A stretch of 64,000 nucleotides of DNA from Methylobacterium sp. Leaf118 (GCF_920984675.1 NZ_CAKLBV010000003.1:62001-126000); one strand, 5' to 3'; shown: positions 1 to 8,994, counted from the first letter of the stretch. Made by a program: numbers and translations. Notes: generated by a model not told the origin, from the sequence alone.

Positions 1-262
1 TCGTGGTGGCGAAGCGCTGCCGGACCGTGTCGACCTCGCGCTGGCAATAGACCGTCACGCGCCAGCCCCGGCCGGCGAGGTACAACGCCAGACGCTCGGC
101 CAGCGTCTCGAAGCCGCCATGGGCCGCCGGGATGCCTCGCGTGCCGAGGATCGCCACCGCCGGACGGTGCGACCCGTCCTCCCGCGGGATCAGGCCCGCG
201 GTTTGCTCGGACAGCTCCGCCGCGGCCGGAGCGGTACCGAACCGGGACGTTTCGAAAGCCAT
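1..262 (-). CDS. Glycosyltransferase, N-terminal part (cut by window edge)
   Basis: The minus strand is open from an ATG at 262 to the window edge, giving about 87 residues. Residues 35-60 read VAILGTRGIPAAHGGFETL, the N-terminal nucleotide-sugar-side motif of the DUF1972/rhamnosyltransferase-like GT-B family, which makes cell-surface polysaccharides. It faces away from the next glycosyltransferase, and the two annotated starts are only 6 bp apart, so a promoter would have to lie inside a coding region. A GTG just before AILGTRG is an alternative start that would free about 100 bp. The rest of the gene is outside the window. Confidence 0.8.
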   Translation of the reverse strand, partial: MAFETSRFGTAPAAAELSEQTAGLIPREDGSHRPAVAILGTRGIPAAHGGFETLAERLALYLAGRGWRVTVYCQREVDTVRQRFATT

Positions 263-268
263 GGGTCC

Positions 269-1423
269 ATGCGCATCGTCTGTATCCATCAGGGCTACGA
301 ACTCTACGGCTCGGACCGATGCTTCATCGAAACCGTCGGTGCCATTCGCCAGACCTTTCCGGCCGCTGACCTGACGGTGGTCCTGCCTCAGCCGGGACCG
401 ATCGTAACGCTCTTGGAACCGCTCGCGACGCGCGTGGACTACGCAAACCTCTGGATTCTCCGTCGGAAAGGCCTGTGGCGGCTCGCCCTGCTCGGTCCGC
501 TGCGGCTTCCCGCCGCCGTCCTGTCCGCCGCGCGGCGCTTCGCGACGGCCGACCTCGTCTACGTGAACACCGCAGTCGTGGCCGATCACCTGCTGGCGGC
601 CCGATTCTTCCCCGGCCGGACGATCCTGCACGTGCACGAGATCCCGCAGGGCGCGGCCCGCACCCTGCTGCGCGGCCTCGCCCGCTGGAGCCGGGCCGAG
701 ATCGTGTTCAATTCCCGGGCGACGCGGCAGGCCTTCGCGCTGCCGGCCGTGCAGCCCGCCCGGGTGATCCATAACGGGATCGCCGGCCCGCCCGAGGCCC
801 TGCCACCGTCCTATGACGGGGCACGGCCCCTGCGGGTGCTGATGCTGGGACGCCTGAGCCGGATCAAGGGCCAGGACGTACTCCTCGACGCCCTCGTCGC
901 CCTGCCCGAGCGCATCGCCCGGCGCATCGAATTGCGCATCGTCGGAAGCGCCTTCCAGGATCCGGAGCGGGAGCGGACGCTGGCGCGGCGGATCGCAAGC
1001 GCCGCCCATGCCGGGCGGGTGACGCTCCTGCCCTTCACGCCCGACCCCGACCCGCATTACCGCTGGGCCGACATCGTCGCGGTCCCGTCGCGCCTGCCGG
1101 AATCCCTCGGCCGCGTCGCCATCGAGGCCCTGGCCTATGGACGCCCGCCCCTCGTCTCGGCGATCGGCGGCCTCACCGAGATCGTGGAGGACGGAGGCTG
1201 CGGCTGGTGCCTGCCCCCGGGCCGGCCCGACCTTCTGGCCGAGGCGCTCGCGCGGATCGTCGAGGCACCAACCGCGTGGCGCGGCTTCCCGGCGGCGGGT
1301 CGGGTCCGCTACGAGGCCCTGTTCACCGAGGCGGTCGCCCGGCGCGCGGTCGCGGCCCTGCTGCGCGAGCGCCTGATGCCCGCGGTTCGGGCCGCGGCGG
1401 AGACGCCGGTGACCGCACCATGA
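269..1423 (+). CDS. Glycosyltransferase family 4
   Basis: The predicted 384-residue protein starts MRIVCIHQGYELYGSDRC, a typical GT-B N-terminus. The second Rossmann domain contains VLMLGRLSRIKGQDVLLDAL and, near residue 275, the donor-binding E-x7-E-like segment PESLGRVAIEALAYG. It probably transfers a sugar from a nucleotide-sugar donor in capsule or exopolysaccharide assembly at the inner membrane. The reading frame is open further upstream to 119, but the N-terminal family motif begins at 269, so this start was chosen. Its stop overlaps the next start (ATGA), so it is translationally coupled to the flippase. The exact sugar cannot be told. Confidence 0.85.
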   Translation: MRIVCIHQGYELYGSDRCFIETVGAIRQTFPAADLTVVLPQPGPIVTLLEPLATRVDYANLWILRRKGLWRLALLGPLRLPAAVLSAARRFATADLVYVNTAVVADHLLAARFFPGRTILHVHEIPQGAARTLLRGLARWSRAEIVFNSRATRQAFALPAVQPARVIHNGIAGPPEALPPSYDGARPLRVLMLGRLSRIKGQDVLLDALVALPERIARRIELRIVGSAFQDPERERTLARRIASAAHAGRVTLLPFTPDPDPHYRWADIVAVPSRLPESLGRVAIEALAYGRPPLVSAIGGLTEIVEDGGCGWCLPPGRPDLLAEALARIVEAPTAWRGFPAAGRVRYEALFTEAVARRAVAALLRERLMPAVRAAAETPVTAP

Positions 1424-2724
1424 CGGGGCCCGAGGCCCAGCGTCTCGCCCAGCGCTTCGCGGTGATGCTCGGCGGCGAGGTGCTCCAGAGCCTGTTCCAT
1501 TTCGGGCTCAACCTCGCCCTGGTCCGCGCCCTCTCGGCGCATGATTACGGCCTGTTCGCCATGGTGTTCGGGCTTGCCGCCGTCGCCCTCACCTTCGTGC
1601 GGGCCGTGGCCGGCGTGCCCGCCGCGACCTTCATCCCGCAGGCGCGCTCGGGCCCGGCCGCCCGGGCGCTGGCCGTCAGCTTCGGCACGGGGGCGGTCGT
1701 CTCCGCGCTCGCTCTCGGCCTCCTGACCGCCCTCGCCTTCGCGCCCTTCGTCGGCGCGGGCGCGCTGGCGGCGGGCGCTCTCGTGACGGCGTGGTCCCTG
1801 CGCAGCTTCCTGCGCACCCTGCTGATCGTCCGCGGGCGCGCGGGCGTCGCCGGGCTGAGCGACCTCGCCTACGCGGTCAGCGGCATGGCGCTCCTCGGGC
1901 TCCTTTTGTGGGGCGAGCCCGGTGCCCTCCTCTGGGACAGCCTGTGGCTGCTCGCCGTCGCCCACGGGATCGGCCTCGTGGCGGCCCTCGCGATCCTGCG
2001 CGAGCCGATCCGGATTGATCTGCGCCGGGCCGGGCGGCGCTACCGCCGGCTCTGGCGCGCCTTCGCGTGGTCGGTGGCCGCGACGGCGACGGCGAACCTC
2101 CAGGGACAGGGCCCGATGCTCCTCGTCGGCCTGCTCGCCGGCCCCGCGGCCTACGCCCCGATCGCGGCGGTGCTGGTGCTGTTCTCCCCGCTGCGGCTCC
2201 TCGGCACCGTCGTGGTCAACCTGACGCAGCCGGAGATGGCCCGCCTCATTGCGGCCGGCGAGACCCGACGCCTGCGACGCGTCGCGGCGGCGGGCAGCGC
2301 GGCGCTGACCGCCGCCTGCCTCGGCTATGGCGGCGCGATCCTCGTGCTCGCCGGCCCGATCGAGGCGCATCTCTTCGCGGGCCGCTTCGCGCAGGACCCC
2401 TTCGTGCTGATCGTCGGGCTGGTCTGGGCGACCGTGACCCTCACCATGCTCTATGCCGGACCCAAGACCCTGATCGAGACGCGGCTCGGCTTCCGCGACC
2501 TCGCCGCGATGGCACTGGCCAGCGCCACCGTCGGGATGGTTTTGGTGACCGCGCTGGTCGTCCTCGTCGCCCCCGCATGGTCGATGGCCGGGGTGGCGAT
2601 CTCCGAAATCATCGTCCTGGTCTGGTGCTGGCGTCGAGCTCCGGGCCGGGCTGGCGCGACGCCGGCCCCGCGCGCCGCCGGCCTGTCCCGGCTTGTTCCG
2701 GCCCTGGTGCGGAGACTTCCATGA
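1420..2724 (+). CDS. Polysaccharide (Wzx-like) flippase, MATE/MVF family
   Basis: A 434-residue, strongly hydrophobic protein with about 12 predicted membrane segments separated by short basic loops, starting MTGPEAQRLAQRFAVMLGGE. Length and layout fit lipid-linked oligosaccharide flippases, which move undecaprenyl-linked repeat units across the inner membrane. The start overlaps the preceding stop by 4 bp and its stop overlaps the next start by 4 bp, so three genes form one unit. The context of glycosyltransferases and a CelD-like protein supports exopolysaccharide export. The family call rests on topology and neighbours rather than a sharp motif. Confidence 0.75.
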   Translation: MTGPEAQRLAQRFAVMLGGEVLQSLFHFGLNLALVRALSAHDYGLFAMVFGLAAVALTFVRAVAGVPAATFIPQARSGPAARALAVSFGTGAVVSALALGLLTALAFAPFVGAGALAAGALVTAWSLRSFLRTLLIVRGRAGVAGLSDLAYAVSGMALLGLLLWGEPGALLWDSLWLLAVAHGIGLVAALAILREPIRIDLRRAGRRYRRLWRAFAWSVAATATANLQGQGPMLLVGLLAGPAAYAPIAAVLVLFSPLRLLGTVVVNLTQPEMARLIAAGETRRLRRVAAAGSAALTAACLGYGGAILVLAGPIEAHLFAGRFAQDPFVLIVGLVWATVTLTMLYAGPKTLIETRLGFRDLAAMALASATVGMVLVTALVVLVAPAWSMAGVAISEIIVLVWCWRRAPGRAGATPAPRAAGLSRLVPALVRRLP

Positions 2725-3908
2725 GCGCGCCCGTGCCCGAGGGTACCGAGGCCTTCGCGGCCGTTCCCCACGCCGATCCCGCCGCGGTCGCGCCCCTTTG
2801 GCGCCGCTTCCAGGAGACCGGCGCCTGCACCGCCTACCAGCGCCTCGAATGGGCGCAGTGCCTCGTGGCGCATCTCTGCCCGCCGCGGCGGGGCGTGCCG
2901 CTGATCCTCGAGATCCGGCGCGCGGGGGACGCGGTGATGCTGCTGCCGCTGGTGCAGCGGCGGCATCGGGGCGTACGGATCGTCGAGGCGCTCGATCTCG
3001 GCGTCTGCGACTACGCCGCGCCGCTGCTCGCGCCCGGCTTCGCGCCCGGGGCCGGCGAGGCGGCGGCGATCTGGCGGGTGGTCCTTCGGGCCCTGCCGCC
3101 CTGCGACCTCCTGCGCCTCGCCCGGATCCCCGAGGCGCTCGGTCCGGTCGCCAACCCGCTCGCCCTGCTCCCGGAGGCGCGGCCGATCGCACTGACGGCG
3201 TCCGGGGTCGCGCTGGAGGGAGACCCCGACACCCTGCTCAAGCGCGTCTGCAGCGCCTCCTTCCACCGGGACCTGCAGCGCCGGGCCAAGCGCCTCGACG
3301 GGCGGGCCACGGTCCGCCTGGTGGTTGCCGAGGGGGAGGCGGAGATCGCCGAGCTCTTCGAGACCCTCGCGGCGCAGCGGCGCGAGCGCTTCCGCGAGAT
3401 CGGCCGCCACGAGCCCCTGGACCTGCCCGGCACCGCCGCCTTCTACCGCGCAGCGGCACTCTCCGGAGCGGAGACCGGATCCGTGCGGGTGTTCGGCCTC
3501 AAGGCCGACGACGCGTGGATCGCCACCGCCTACGGCCTCGTCCATGGCGGCGCCTTCCACGGTACCATCCTGGCCATGGCGGGGGAGCCGTGGCGGACCT
3601 TCGCGCCGGGCCTGCTCATCGCCGCGCGCATCATGGTCTGGGCGCGGGCGCAGGGCCTGACCTATTTCGATTTCACCGTCGGCGCGCAAACCTACAAGAA
3701 CGGCTTCCGTCCGGAAGCGCGGGCCCTGCTCGGGCTGGCCGTGCCCCTGACCCTGCGCGGGCGCGCCGCCCTCGCCCTGGAGCGCGCGGCGGAGGCGATC
3801 CGGAACAGCCTCGAGCGCCGGCCCGCTCTGTCGGACCGCGTGCGACGCAGCGTGCGCTGGCTGCGGCGGCGGGGTTCCCGCGCCCAGGGTCCGACGGACG
3901 AGAACTGA
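2721..3908 (+). CDS. CelD/BcsL-type GNAT acetyltransferase
   Basis: A 395-residue protein with the pattern of the CelD/BcsL family: N-terminal W-x-R-F and QRLEWAQ segments, then a GNAT-like C-terminal half (about 190-340) containing FFETLAAQRRERFREIG-like helices and the segment GLTYFDFTVGAQTYKNGF near residue 320. Such proteins accompany cellulose and exopolysaccharide loci and probably acylate sugars or a lipid carrier. It is the last gene of the ATGA-coupled trio. The C-terminal 50 residues are Arg-rich and probably disordered. The acyl donor and acceptor are unknown. Confidence 0.78.
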   Translation: MSAPVPEGTEAFAAVPHADPAAVAPLWRRFQETGACTAYQRLEWAQCLVAHLCPPRRGVPLILEIRRAGDAVMLLPLVQRRHRGVRIVEALDLGVCDYAAPLLAPGFAPGAGEAAAIWRVVLRALPPCDLLRLARIPEALGPVANPLALLPEARPIALTASGVALEGDPDTLLKRVCSASFHRDLQRRAKRLDGRATVRLVVAEGEAEIAELFETLAAQRRERFREIGRHEPLDLPGTAAFYRAAALSGAETGSVRVFGLKADDAWIATAYGLVHGGAFHGTILAMAGEPWRTFAPGLLIAARIMVWARAQGLTYFDFTVGAQTYKNGFRPEARALLGLAVPLTLRGRAALALERAAEAIRNSLERRPALSDRVRRSVRWLRRRGSRAQGPTDEN

Positions 3909-4081
3909 GCGCAAAACCCCGCGTGCGGCGCGCCTTTCGCACCCCGGCGCGCGACTTAATCCGCCTTCGCACGTGCGTCGCGTCACATCCGAAACTATAA
4001 GTTTTGCCTATATTCGAGCCATGCAGAGAGAAACAGCTGGGAAAGGCCGGGTTGTCGCTGCTTAAGGAGTATGAACACCAA

Positions 4082-4351
4082 ATGAAAATGCGAGTTGCCG
4101 CCGTCGTTGCCGCCGTCATTCTCGGCGTGAGCGCTCCGGTCTCCTCCGCTCTGGCCGCCCATTCCGTCGCCGGGATGGAACGGTCCGTCCCGGTCGGGCC
4201 TTATGAGCCTGAGGTGACGGGATCGCTCGGTGTTCACGACAGCCGATCCTTCGCCCGGTGCCCGATGAGCTCGGCCGCCGAAGGCAACGCCGACCAGCAG
4301 AACTTTCCCGTCAAGCAGTATGGCCAGACCTCCGGCGGCACGCGCTGCTGA
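4082..4351 (+). CDS. Small secreted protein of unknown function
   Basis: An 89-residue protein with a clear signal peptide (MKMRVAAVVAAVILGVSAPV..., cleavage probably after SALAA). The mature part is about 65 residues with two Cys, one of them near the C-terminal end (TSGGTRC). An AAGGAG sequence lies at 4064, about 12 bp upstream. A four-codon mini-ORF (ATG AAC ACC AAA TGA at 4071) sits between the Shine-Dalgarno and the start. The frame is open upstream to 4004, but the signal peptide fixes the start. No family was recognised. Confidence 0.6.
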   Translation: MKMRVAAVVAAVILGVSAPVSSALAAHSVAGMERSVPVGPYEPEVTGSLGVHDSRSFARCPMSSAAEGNADQQNFPVKQYGQTSGGTRC

Positions 4352-4692
4352 CACGGCCCGATCCGGACGGAACCTTTCGACGATGAACCGGCCGCACGGG
4401 ACCGACCGCGTGGTCGAATCGTGTCACGATGTCACGGTCGGTCGCCGGATAGTCTTGCAGCATCGTGCATGATTCCGGATTGATCGGAACGTTATCGATC
4501 AAATTCGCTCACGTTTTCGAGAATGGGTGCCGCAAGACTGGACGCGGTCGCGTTTCCGACCAAGTCTGAGGATATTGCAGCGCACCTAAGCCCCCTGGCA
4601 CAGCCTGTGCGAGCCGGAGGGTCACCCCGAACCGCGTCGGCCGCCGCCGACGCGACCACAAAAAACATCGCCGTCTCAGGAGCCATCCATCG
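4352..4692. other. Intergenic region, no gene seen
   Basis: 341 bp between two small genes. Short open frames on the minus strand have no Shine-Dalgarno and no protein-like composition. No convincing terminator or repeat was seen. Confidence 0.5.
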
Positions 4693-4791
4693 ATGCAGAT
4701 GAAGCCGATTTCCTACGCCATGATCGCCGTGTTCGCGCTCGGCATCGCCGTGACCGTGTACGGCTCCGTGAACGTCCTCCTGGGCTCCTGA
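4693..4791 (+). CDS. 32-residue single-pass membrane miniprotein
   Basis: ATG at 4693 gives a 32-residue peptide: a short basic N-terminus (MQMKPISYA) followed by one membrane helix (MIAVFALGIAVTVYGSVNVL) and a GS end. Composition and third-position GC look coding. Small one-helix proteins of this shape often regulate membrane complexes, but no partner can be named. It converges on the iron permease, 15 bp away. Confidence 0.45.
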   Translation: MQMKPISYAMIAVFALGIAVTVYGSVNVLLGS

Positions 4792-4806
4792 CGCCCCCTC
4801 AAGGGA

Positions 4807-6468
4807 TCAGAGCCGCTCGCCCCGTCGCAGAACCGCGTCCCGGTCGAGCCGCAGCAGCAGGGTCACGGGCACGAGGCCGATCACTACGATGAGCAAGGCG
4901 GCGGCGGCACCATCCTCATAGGTGCCGCGCGCCGCTTCGCCGTAGAGGTGCGTGCTCAGCGTCTCGACGTTGAGTGGGCGCAACAGGAGCGTCACCGGCA
5001 GCTCCTTGGCGATATCCACGAAAGCGAGGAGCGCGCCGCTCAGCACCGCCGGCCAGGCCAGCGGGAGCTGGATGGTGGTCAGGGTCGCGAGCCGGCTCCG
5101 TCCGAGCACCCGGGCGGCATCAGGAATCGCGCGGGGAATGCGGGCGAGCCCGGCCTCGCTGGCGCCCACCGTCACGGTGAGGAAGCGCAGGGCGTAGGCG
5201 ATCACGAGGGCGCCCCCGGTGCCGAGCCCGACCAGCGCGGTGGCGATACCGACCTCGAACAAGCCGGAATCCAGCAGGGCCAGGGGCCCGAGCAGCCCGA
5301 CCGCGAGCACGGTGCCGGGCATGGCGTAGCCGAGGCCGGCCGCGCGGATCAGCATCCGCCCGGCGCGGGCGCCCAGCAGATAGGGCGTCGCCGCCACCAG
5401 CAATCCGATCACCACGGTCACCCCGGTCGCGACGCTTGCGTAGAGGATCGTGTTCAGGGTCTGGGACGCCAGGGCGTCGGGCAGGCCGTGTCCGCCGATC
5501 CGCCGCCACGCCTCGAAGGCGAGATGGCCCGCCGGCAGCAGGAAGCCGAAGGCGACCGGCGCCGCGCCGAGGGCCAGGGCCGCGCCGGCCCGCCAGCCAT
5601 TCAGCCGGCGCCGGGCGCTGGCGGCATCGCGGCGGGCGTTGCCGGCATAGCCGCGTCCACCGCGGGCCAGCCGCTCCAGGCCGACGAGGGCGACGACGCA
5701 GGTCAGCATCACCAGCGCGATCTGCGCCGCGCCCGGGAGATCGGAACGGTTCACCCAGGTGGCGTAGACCTGCACCGTCAGGGTGCGCACACCCAGGAAT
5801 TCCGCGGCGCCGACATCGTTGAGCGCCTCCATCAGGGCGAGCCCGGTCCCGAGCGCCACCGCCGGCCGGGCCAGCGGCAGGGCCACCCGCAGGAACGTGC
5901 GCCACGGCCCGGCGCCGAGCATGCGCGCGGCCTCGAGCAGGGTGCCGGCCCGCATCAGGAACAGCGCCCGGGTCGGCAGGTAGACGTAGGGATAGAGCAC
6001 GAAGCCGAGAAGCCCGATGCAGCCGGGCAGCGAGCGCAGATCCGGCAGGGGCAGGTCGCGCGGGCTCGCGAGGCCGAGAAGCCCGCGCAGCCCGGTCTGG
6101 AGCGGCCCGAGCGGGTGCATCAGGTCGAGATAGGCATAGGCGACGACGTAGGTCGGCATCGCGAGCGGCAGCAGCAGCGCTGCGTCGAGAAGGCGCCGGC
6201 CGGGGAAGTCGAAGGCTGAGACCAGCCATGCCGCCCCGGTGCCGAGACCGATCACCAGGAGGCCGACGCCCGCGAGCAGGAGGGCCGTGTCGCGGATCGC
6301 CTGGGGCAGCACGTAGGCCGCCAGATGCGGCCACAGCTCGCCCCCGCCCTCGGAGGCCGACAGGCCCAGGGAGATGACCGGCGAGAGCAGCAGCGCCGCC
6401 AGCGCCGCCGCCCCCACCCAGCCGAGACCGCGCGCCGCCGACATCGTTTCCCGCATGGATCGGGTCAT
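4807..6468 (-). CDS. fbpB: Ferric iron ABC transporter permease
   Basis: A 553-residue inner-membrane protein with two permease halves and about 12 helices, the fused layout of FbpB/SfuB permeases. EAA-type loops are seen near residue 190 (EAARMLGAGPWRTFLRVALP) and near 445 (DAARVLGRSRLATLTTIQLP), the docking sites for the ATPase. It moves Fe(III) released by the periplasmic binding protein into the cytoplasm. It is the third gene of the fbpC-fbpA-fbpB set, 72 bp after fbpA. Several Met codons occur in the first 10 residues, so the exact start is uncertain. Confidence 0.88.
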   Translation of the reverse strand: MTRSMRETMSAARGLGWVGAAALAALLLSPVISLGLSASEGGGELWPHLAAYVLPQAIRDTALLLAGVGLLVIGLGTGAAWLVSAFDFPGRRLLDAALLLPLAMPTYVVAYAYLDLMHPLGPLQTGLRGLLGLASPRDLPLPDLRSLPGCIGLLGFVLYPYVYLPTRALFLMRAGTLLEAARMLGAGPWRTFLRVALPLARPAVALGTGLALMEALNDVGAAEFLGVRTLTVQVYATWVNRSDLPGAAQIALVMLTCVVALVGLERLARGGRGYAGNARRDAASARRRLNGWRAGAALALGAAPVAFGFLLPAGHLAFEAWRRIGGHGLPDALASQTLNTILYASVATGVTVVIGLLVAATPYLLGARAGRMLIRAAGLGYAMPGTVLAVGLLGPLALLDSGLFEVGIATALVGLGTGGALVIAYALRFLTVTVGASEAGLARIPRAIPDAARVLGRSRLATLTTIQLPLAWPAVLSGALLAFVDIAKELPVTLLLRPLNVETLSTHLYGEAARGTYEDGAAAALLIVVIGLVPVTLLLRLDRDAVLRRGERL

Positions 6469-6540
6469 CCCCCTGGCCGATGACCCCGCCGCGTCGTCCG
6501 TCCCGCGCCCTGTGCCCCGCGCCCTGTGCCCCGTTCGGGC

Positions 6541-7566
6541 TCAGTTGTCGAAGCCGACCTTGTCGAGGAGCAGGCTCGCCGCCTTGCGGTTGCGGGCGAT
6601 CTCGACGAGCGGCGTCGGGTCGAAGGTCAGCGTCCCGAGGCTGGCGAGCAGGGGATCGATCGTGGCGCCGGCCTTCACCGGGTACTCGTAGTCGGTCTTG
6701 GCGTAGAGTGCCTGCGCCTCGTCGGAGACGAGATATTCGAGGAGCTTGACCGCCTCGTCGCGGTTCGGCGCGTTCTTGGCGACGACGGCGCCCGAGACGT
6801 TGACGTGGGTGCCCCCGCCCTCGAAGATCGGCAGCACCACCTTGATCGCCTCGCCCCATTTCTGCTGGTCCGGACCACCACGGCCCGAGCGCATCAGCCC
6901 GACATAGTAGGAATTGGCGAGCCCGACCTCACAGAGGTCGGCGGCGATGTCGCGGGCGACGTCGCGGTCGCCGCCGGCGGCCTTGCGGGCGAAATTCGCC
7001 TTTACGCCGCGCAGCCAGGCCTCGGTCTTCTCGGCGCCGTGGCGCACGAGGAAGGCCGAGATCAGGGCGGTGTTGTAGGGATGCTGGCCCGAGCGCAGGC
7101 AGATCTTGCCCTTCCAGGACGGGTCGGCGAGGGATTCGTAGGTGGCGGCCTTGAGGTCGGTCAGGCCCTTGTCGGCGTAGAGGACGCGGGCGCGCATCGA
7201 CAGGGTGAACCAGCGTCCGTCCGCGTCGCGCAAGGGGGCCGGCACCGCCGCCTCCAGCACGGGCGAGCGCACCGGCTGGGCGAGGTCGCGGTCGACGAGT
7301 TCGATCAGGTTGCCGATATCGACGGTCATGACGACGTCGGCGGCGGAGCGCGCGCCCTCTGCGGCGACCCGTTCGGCGAGGCCCTTCTCGACGAAAACCG
7401 TGTTGACCTTCACACCGCTCTTGGCTGCGTAGGCCTCGAGCAGGGGCCGGATCAGGCCGGGTTCGCGGGTGGTGTAGAGGTTGACCTCCGCCGCGCCCGC
7501 CGTGCCACTCAGGCCCAACGAAAGACACAGACCTGCCCAAAATCCAGTCTTGCCGAGATACGACAC
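6541..7566 (-). CDS. fbpA: Periplasmic Fe(III)-binding protein
   Basis: 341 residues from a GTG start at 7566, preceded by GGGGGAGG about 8 bp upstream. The open frame continues upstream, but only this start gives a signal peptide (VSYLGKTGFWAGLCLSLGL..., cleavage after GTAGAA). The mature protein starts EVNLYTTREPG, typical of the FutA/IdiA/FbpA family, and the paired tyrosines in NSYYVGLM (near residue 225) are the usual Fe(III) ligands. It captures ferric iron in the periplasm and delivers it to FbpB/FbpC. Confidence 0.9.
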   Translation of the reverse strand: MSYLGKTGFWAGLCLSLGLSGTAGAAEVNLYTTREPGLIRPLLEAYAAKSGVKVNTVFVEKGLAERVAAEGARSAADVVMTVDIGNLIELVDRDLAQPVRSPVLEAAVPAPLRDADGRWFTLSMRARVLYADKGLTDLKAATYESLADPSWKGKICLRSGQHPYNTALISAFLVRHGAEKTEAWLRGVKANFARKAAGGDRDVARDIAADLCEVGLANSYYVGLMRSGRGGPDQQKWGEAIKVVLPIFEGGGTHVNVSGAVVAKNAPNRDEAVKLLEYLVSDEAQALYAKTDYEYPVKAGATIDPLLASLGTLTFDPTPLVEIARNRKAASLLLDKVGFDN

Positions 7567-7639
7567 GCCGAAACCTCCCCCAAACCATCCGAACGGTGGG
7601 GTGTTATACAGTCTCCCGCCGACCGGCAAGGCGGGTTTG

Positions 7640-7656
7640 TTTTTAAATATTCTAAT
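7640..7656. promoter_or_regulatory. Candidate Irr/ICE-like iron-response box
   Basis: TTTTTAA-ATA-TTCTAAT in an AT-rich island between fbpC and fbpA. It matches the alphaproteobacterial iron control element (TTTAGAA-N3-TTCTAAA, recalled consensus) at 11 of 14 positions. It lies about 75 bp upstream of the fbpA start and touches the fbpC stop. Position and context suggest iron control of fbpA-fbpB, but the half-site mismatches make this tentative. Confidence 0.35.
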
Positions 7657-8777
7657 TATATTGTGGAGATTCTCTCTCCGGGGGGCGTCTCCGCGAAGAT
7701 ATAGGCGCGGGCCGGCAGGAGGTGGATCCCCACTCTGTCGCCGGGGGCGGCTTCCGGCGGCACATGGAGGCGCAGCGGGGCGTCGCGACCGGCGACCACT
7801 AGGTCGAGGCGCAGATGCGCCCCGGCGAAGGCGCGGCCGAGCACCGTCGCGGTCACCCCCTCCCCCACCGGCCCGAGCCGGATCGCCTCCGGGCGCAGAC
7901 ACACCCGGACCGCGCCGTCCGGCATGGAGGCGGGCCGGGGCAACGGGCCGAGCGCCGTCGTCACGAGACCGTCGACGGCCTGCCCCGGGATCTCGATGAT
8001 GTCGCCGAGCGCCCGTGCCGCGAACGGGGATCGGGGCGCATCGTAGAGCCGCTCGGGGCTGTCGCATTGAACGACCCGGCCCCGGTGCATCAGGGCGATC
8101 CGATCGGCGAAGGCGATGGCTTCGGCGGAATCGTGGGTCACCAGGATCGCGCCGATGCCGTCCCGGCGCAGCACGGCCAGCGTGTCGGCGCGGACATGCT
8201 CGCGGGTCCCTGCGTCAAGATTCGAGAACGGCTCGTCGAGCAGCAGCACCCGCGGCCGCGGCGCCAGCGCCCGGGCGAGCGCCACCCGTTGCGCCTCGCC
8301 GCCCGACAGGGTCCCCGGATAGCTGTCGGCCCGGTGGGCCAGCCCGACCTGAGCGAGCCGCTCCTCCGCCACGCGCCGGGCCTCGGCGCCCGGCAGGTGG
8401 GCGAGGCCGAAGCGGACATTGGCCAGAACGGTGAGGTGGGGAAACAGCGCGTAGTCCTGAAACATCAGCCCGACGCCGCGGGTCTCGGGCGGCTCGTGGC
8501 AGCCCCGCCCGGCGACGCGCCGGTCGCCGACGGCGATCTCCCCCGAATCCGCCACGTCGAGGCCGGCGATGAGGCGCAGGAGCGTGCTCTTCCCGCAACC
8601 GGACGCCCCGAGCACCGCCAGAATCTCCCCCGGCCCGAGCGAGAGCGACACGTCGTCGAGGGCGAGCGTCCGGCCGAAGCGGCGGGTCACCTTCGCGACG
8701 TCCAGCCCCGACACGGCGTTCGGTGCATCCGCGCCCGCTCTGGGCGCGGCCTTCACTGTCGGGCGGCGAGGAAACAC
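7656..8777 (-). CDS. fbpC: Ferric iron ABC transporter ATP-binding protein
   Basis: A 373-residue ABC ATPase: Walker A GASGCGKST at residues 57-65, Q-loop near 107, signature LSGGE at about 157-161, Walker B VLLLDEPF about 10 residues later, and a C-terminal TOBE-like domain (about 250-373). It energises iron uptake by the FbpA/FbpB proteins encoded just downstream. The first 22 residues are poorly conserved, so translation may begin internally near GLDVAKVTRRFG. Confidence 0.88.
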   Translation of the reverse strand: MFPRRPTVKAAPRAGADAPNAVSGLDVAKVTRRFGRTLALDDVSLSLGPGEILAVLGASGCGKSTLLRLIAGLDVADSGEIAVGDRRVAGRGCHEPPETRGVGLMFQDYALFPHLTVLANVRFGLAHLPGAEARRVAEERLAQVGLAHRADSYPGTLSGGEAQRVALARALAPRPRVLLLDEPFSNLDAGTREHVRADTLAVLRRDGIGAILVTHDSAEAIAFADRIALMHRGRVVQCDSPERLYDAPRSPFAARALGDIIEIPGQAVDGLVTTALGPLPRPASMPDGAVRVCLRPEAIRLGPVGEGVTATVLGRAFAGAHLRLDLVVAGRDAPLRLHVPPEAAPGDRVGIHLLPARAYIFAETPPGERISTI

Positions 8778-8913
8778 GGAGGGTCGTTCCGGGAGGCGGG
8801 CCTGGAGAGAGAACGCGGGACGCCGCCCCCTTCATCCTGCCGCCCCGGAGAGGCTGTGGACGCAAGCCACGCGCTTCTCAAGCCGGCCGGAGCGTGATAT
8901 CGGCAGTGCCGCC

Positions 8914-8987
8914 GCGGGTGTAGCTCAATGGTAGAGCAGCAGCCTTCCAAGCTGAATACGAGGGTTCGATTCCCTTCACCCGCTCCA
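8914..8987 (+). tRNA. tRNA-Gly (TCC)
   Basis: Full cloverleaf: acceptor GCGGGTG/CACCCGC, D arm GCTC-AATGGTA-GAGC, anticodon stem CAGCC/(G)GCTG around the loop CTTCCAA (anticodon TCC), T arm GAGGG-TTCGATT-CCCTT, encoded CCA at 8985-8987. Its last 50 bp, from the anticodon arm on, are the integration target of the 50-kb element, which preserves an intact tRNA at the left end. Confidence 0.95.
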
Positions 8988-8989
8988 AC
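8940..8989 (+). repeat. att site, left copy (tRNA-Gly 3' end)
   Basis: 50 bp identical to 58,852-58,901, running from the anticodon stem to 2 bp past CCA. The bases outside differ at both edges (8939 G versus 58851 T; 8990 G versus 58902 A). Such exact duplications of a tRNA 3' end mark integration by a tyrosine recombinase. Confidence 0.92.
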
Positions 8990-8994
8990 GTTTC

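Noticed and set aside
1309..3192. 627-residue minus-strand open frame opposite flippase and acetyltransferase
   Set aside because: Arg/Ala/Gly-rich antisense shadow of high-GC genes; the plus-strand frames have clear family motifs and coupled starts.
4071..4085. Leader peptide controlling the 4,082 gene
   Set aside because: Four codons with a Shine-Dalgarno only 1 bp away; more likely a chance ATG within the ribosome-site spacer.
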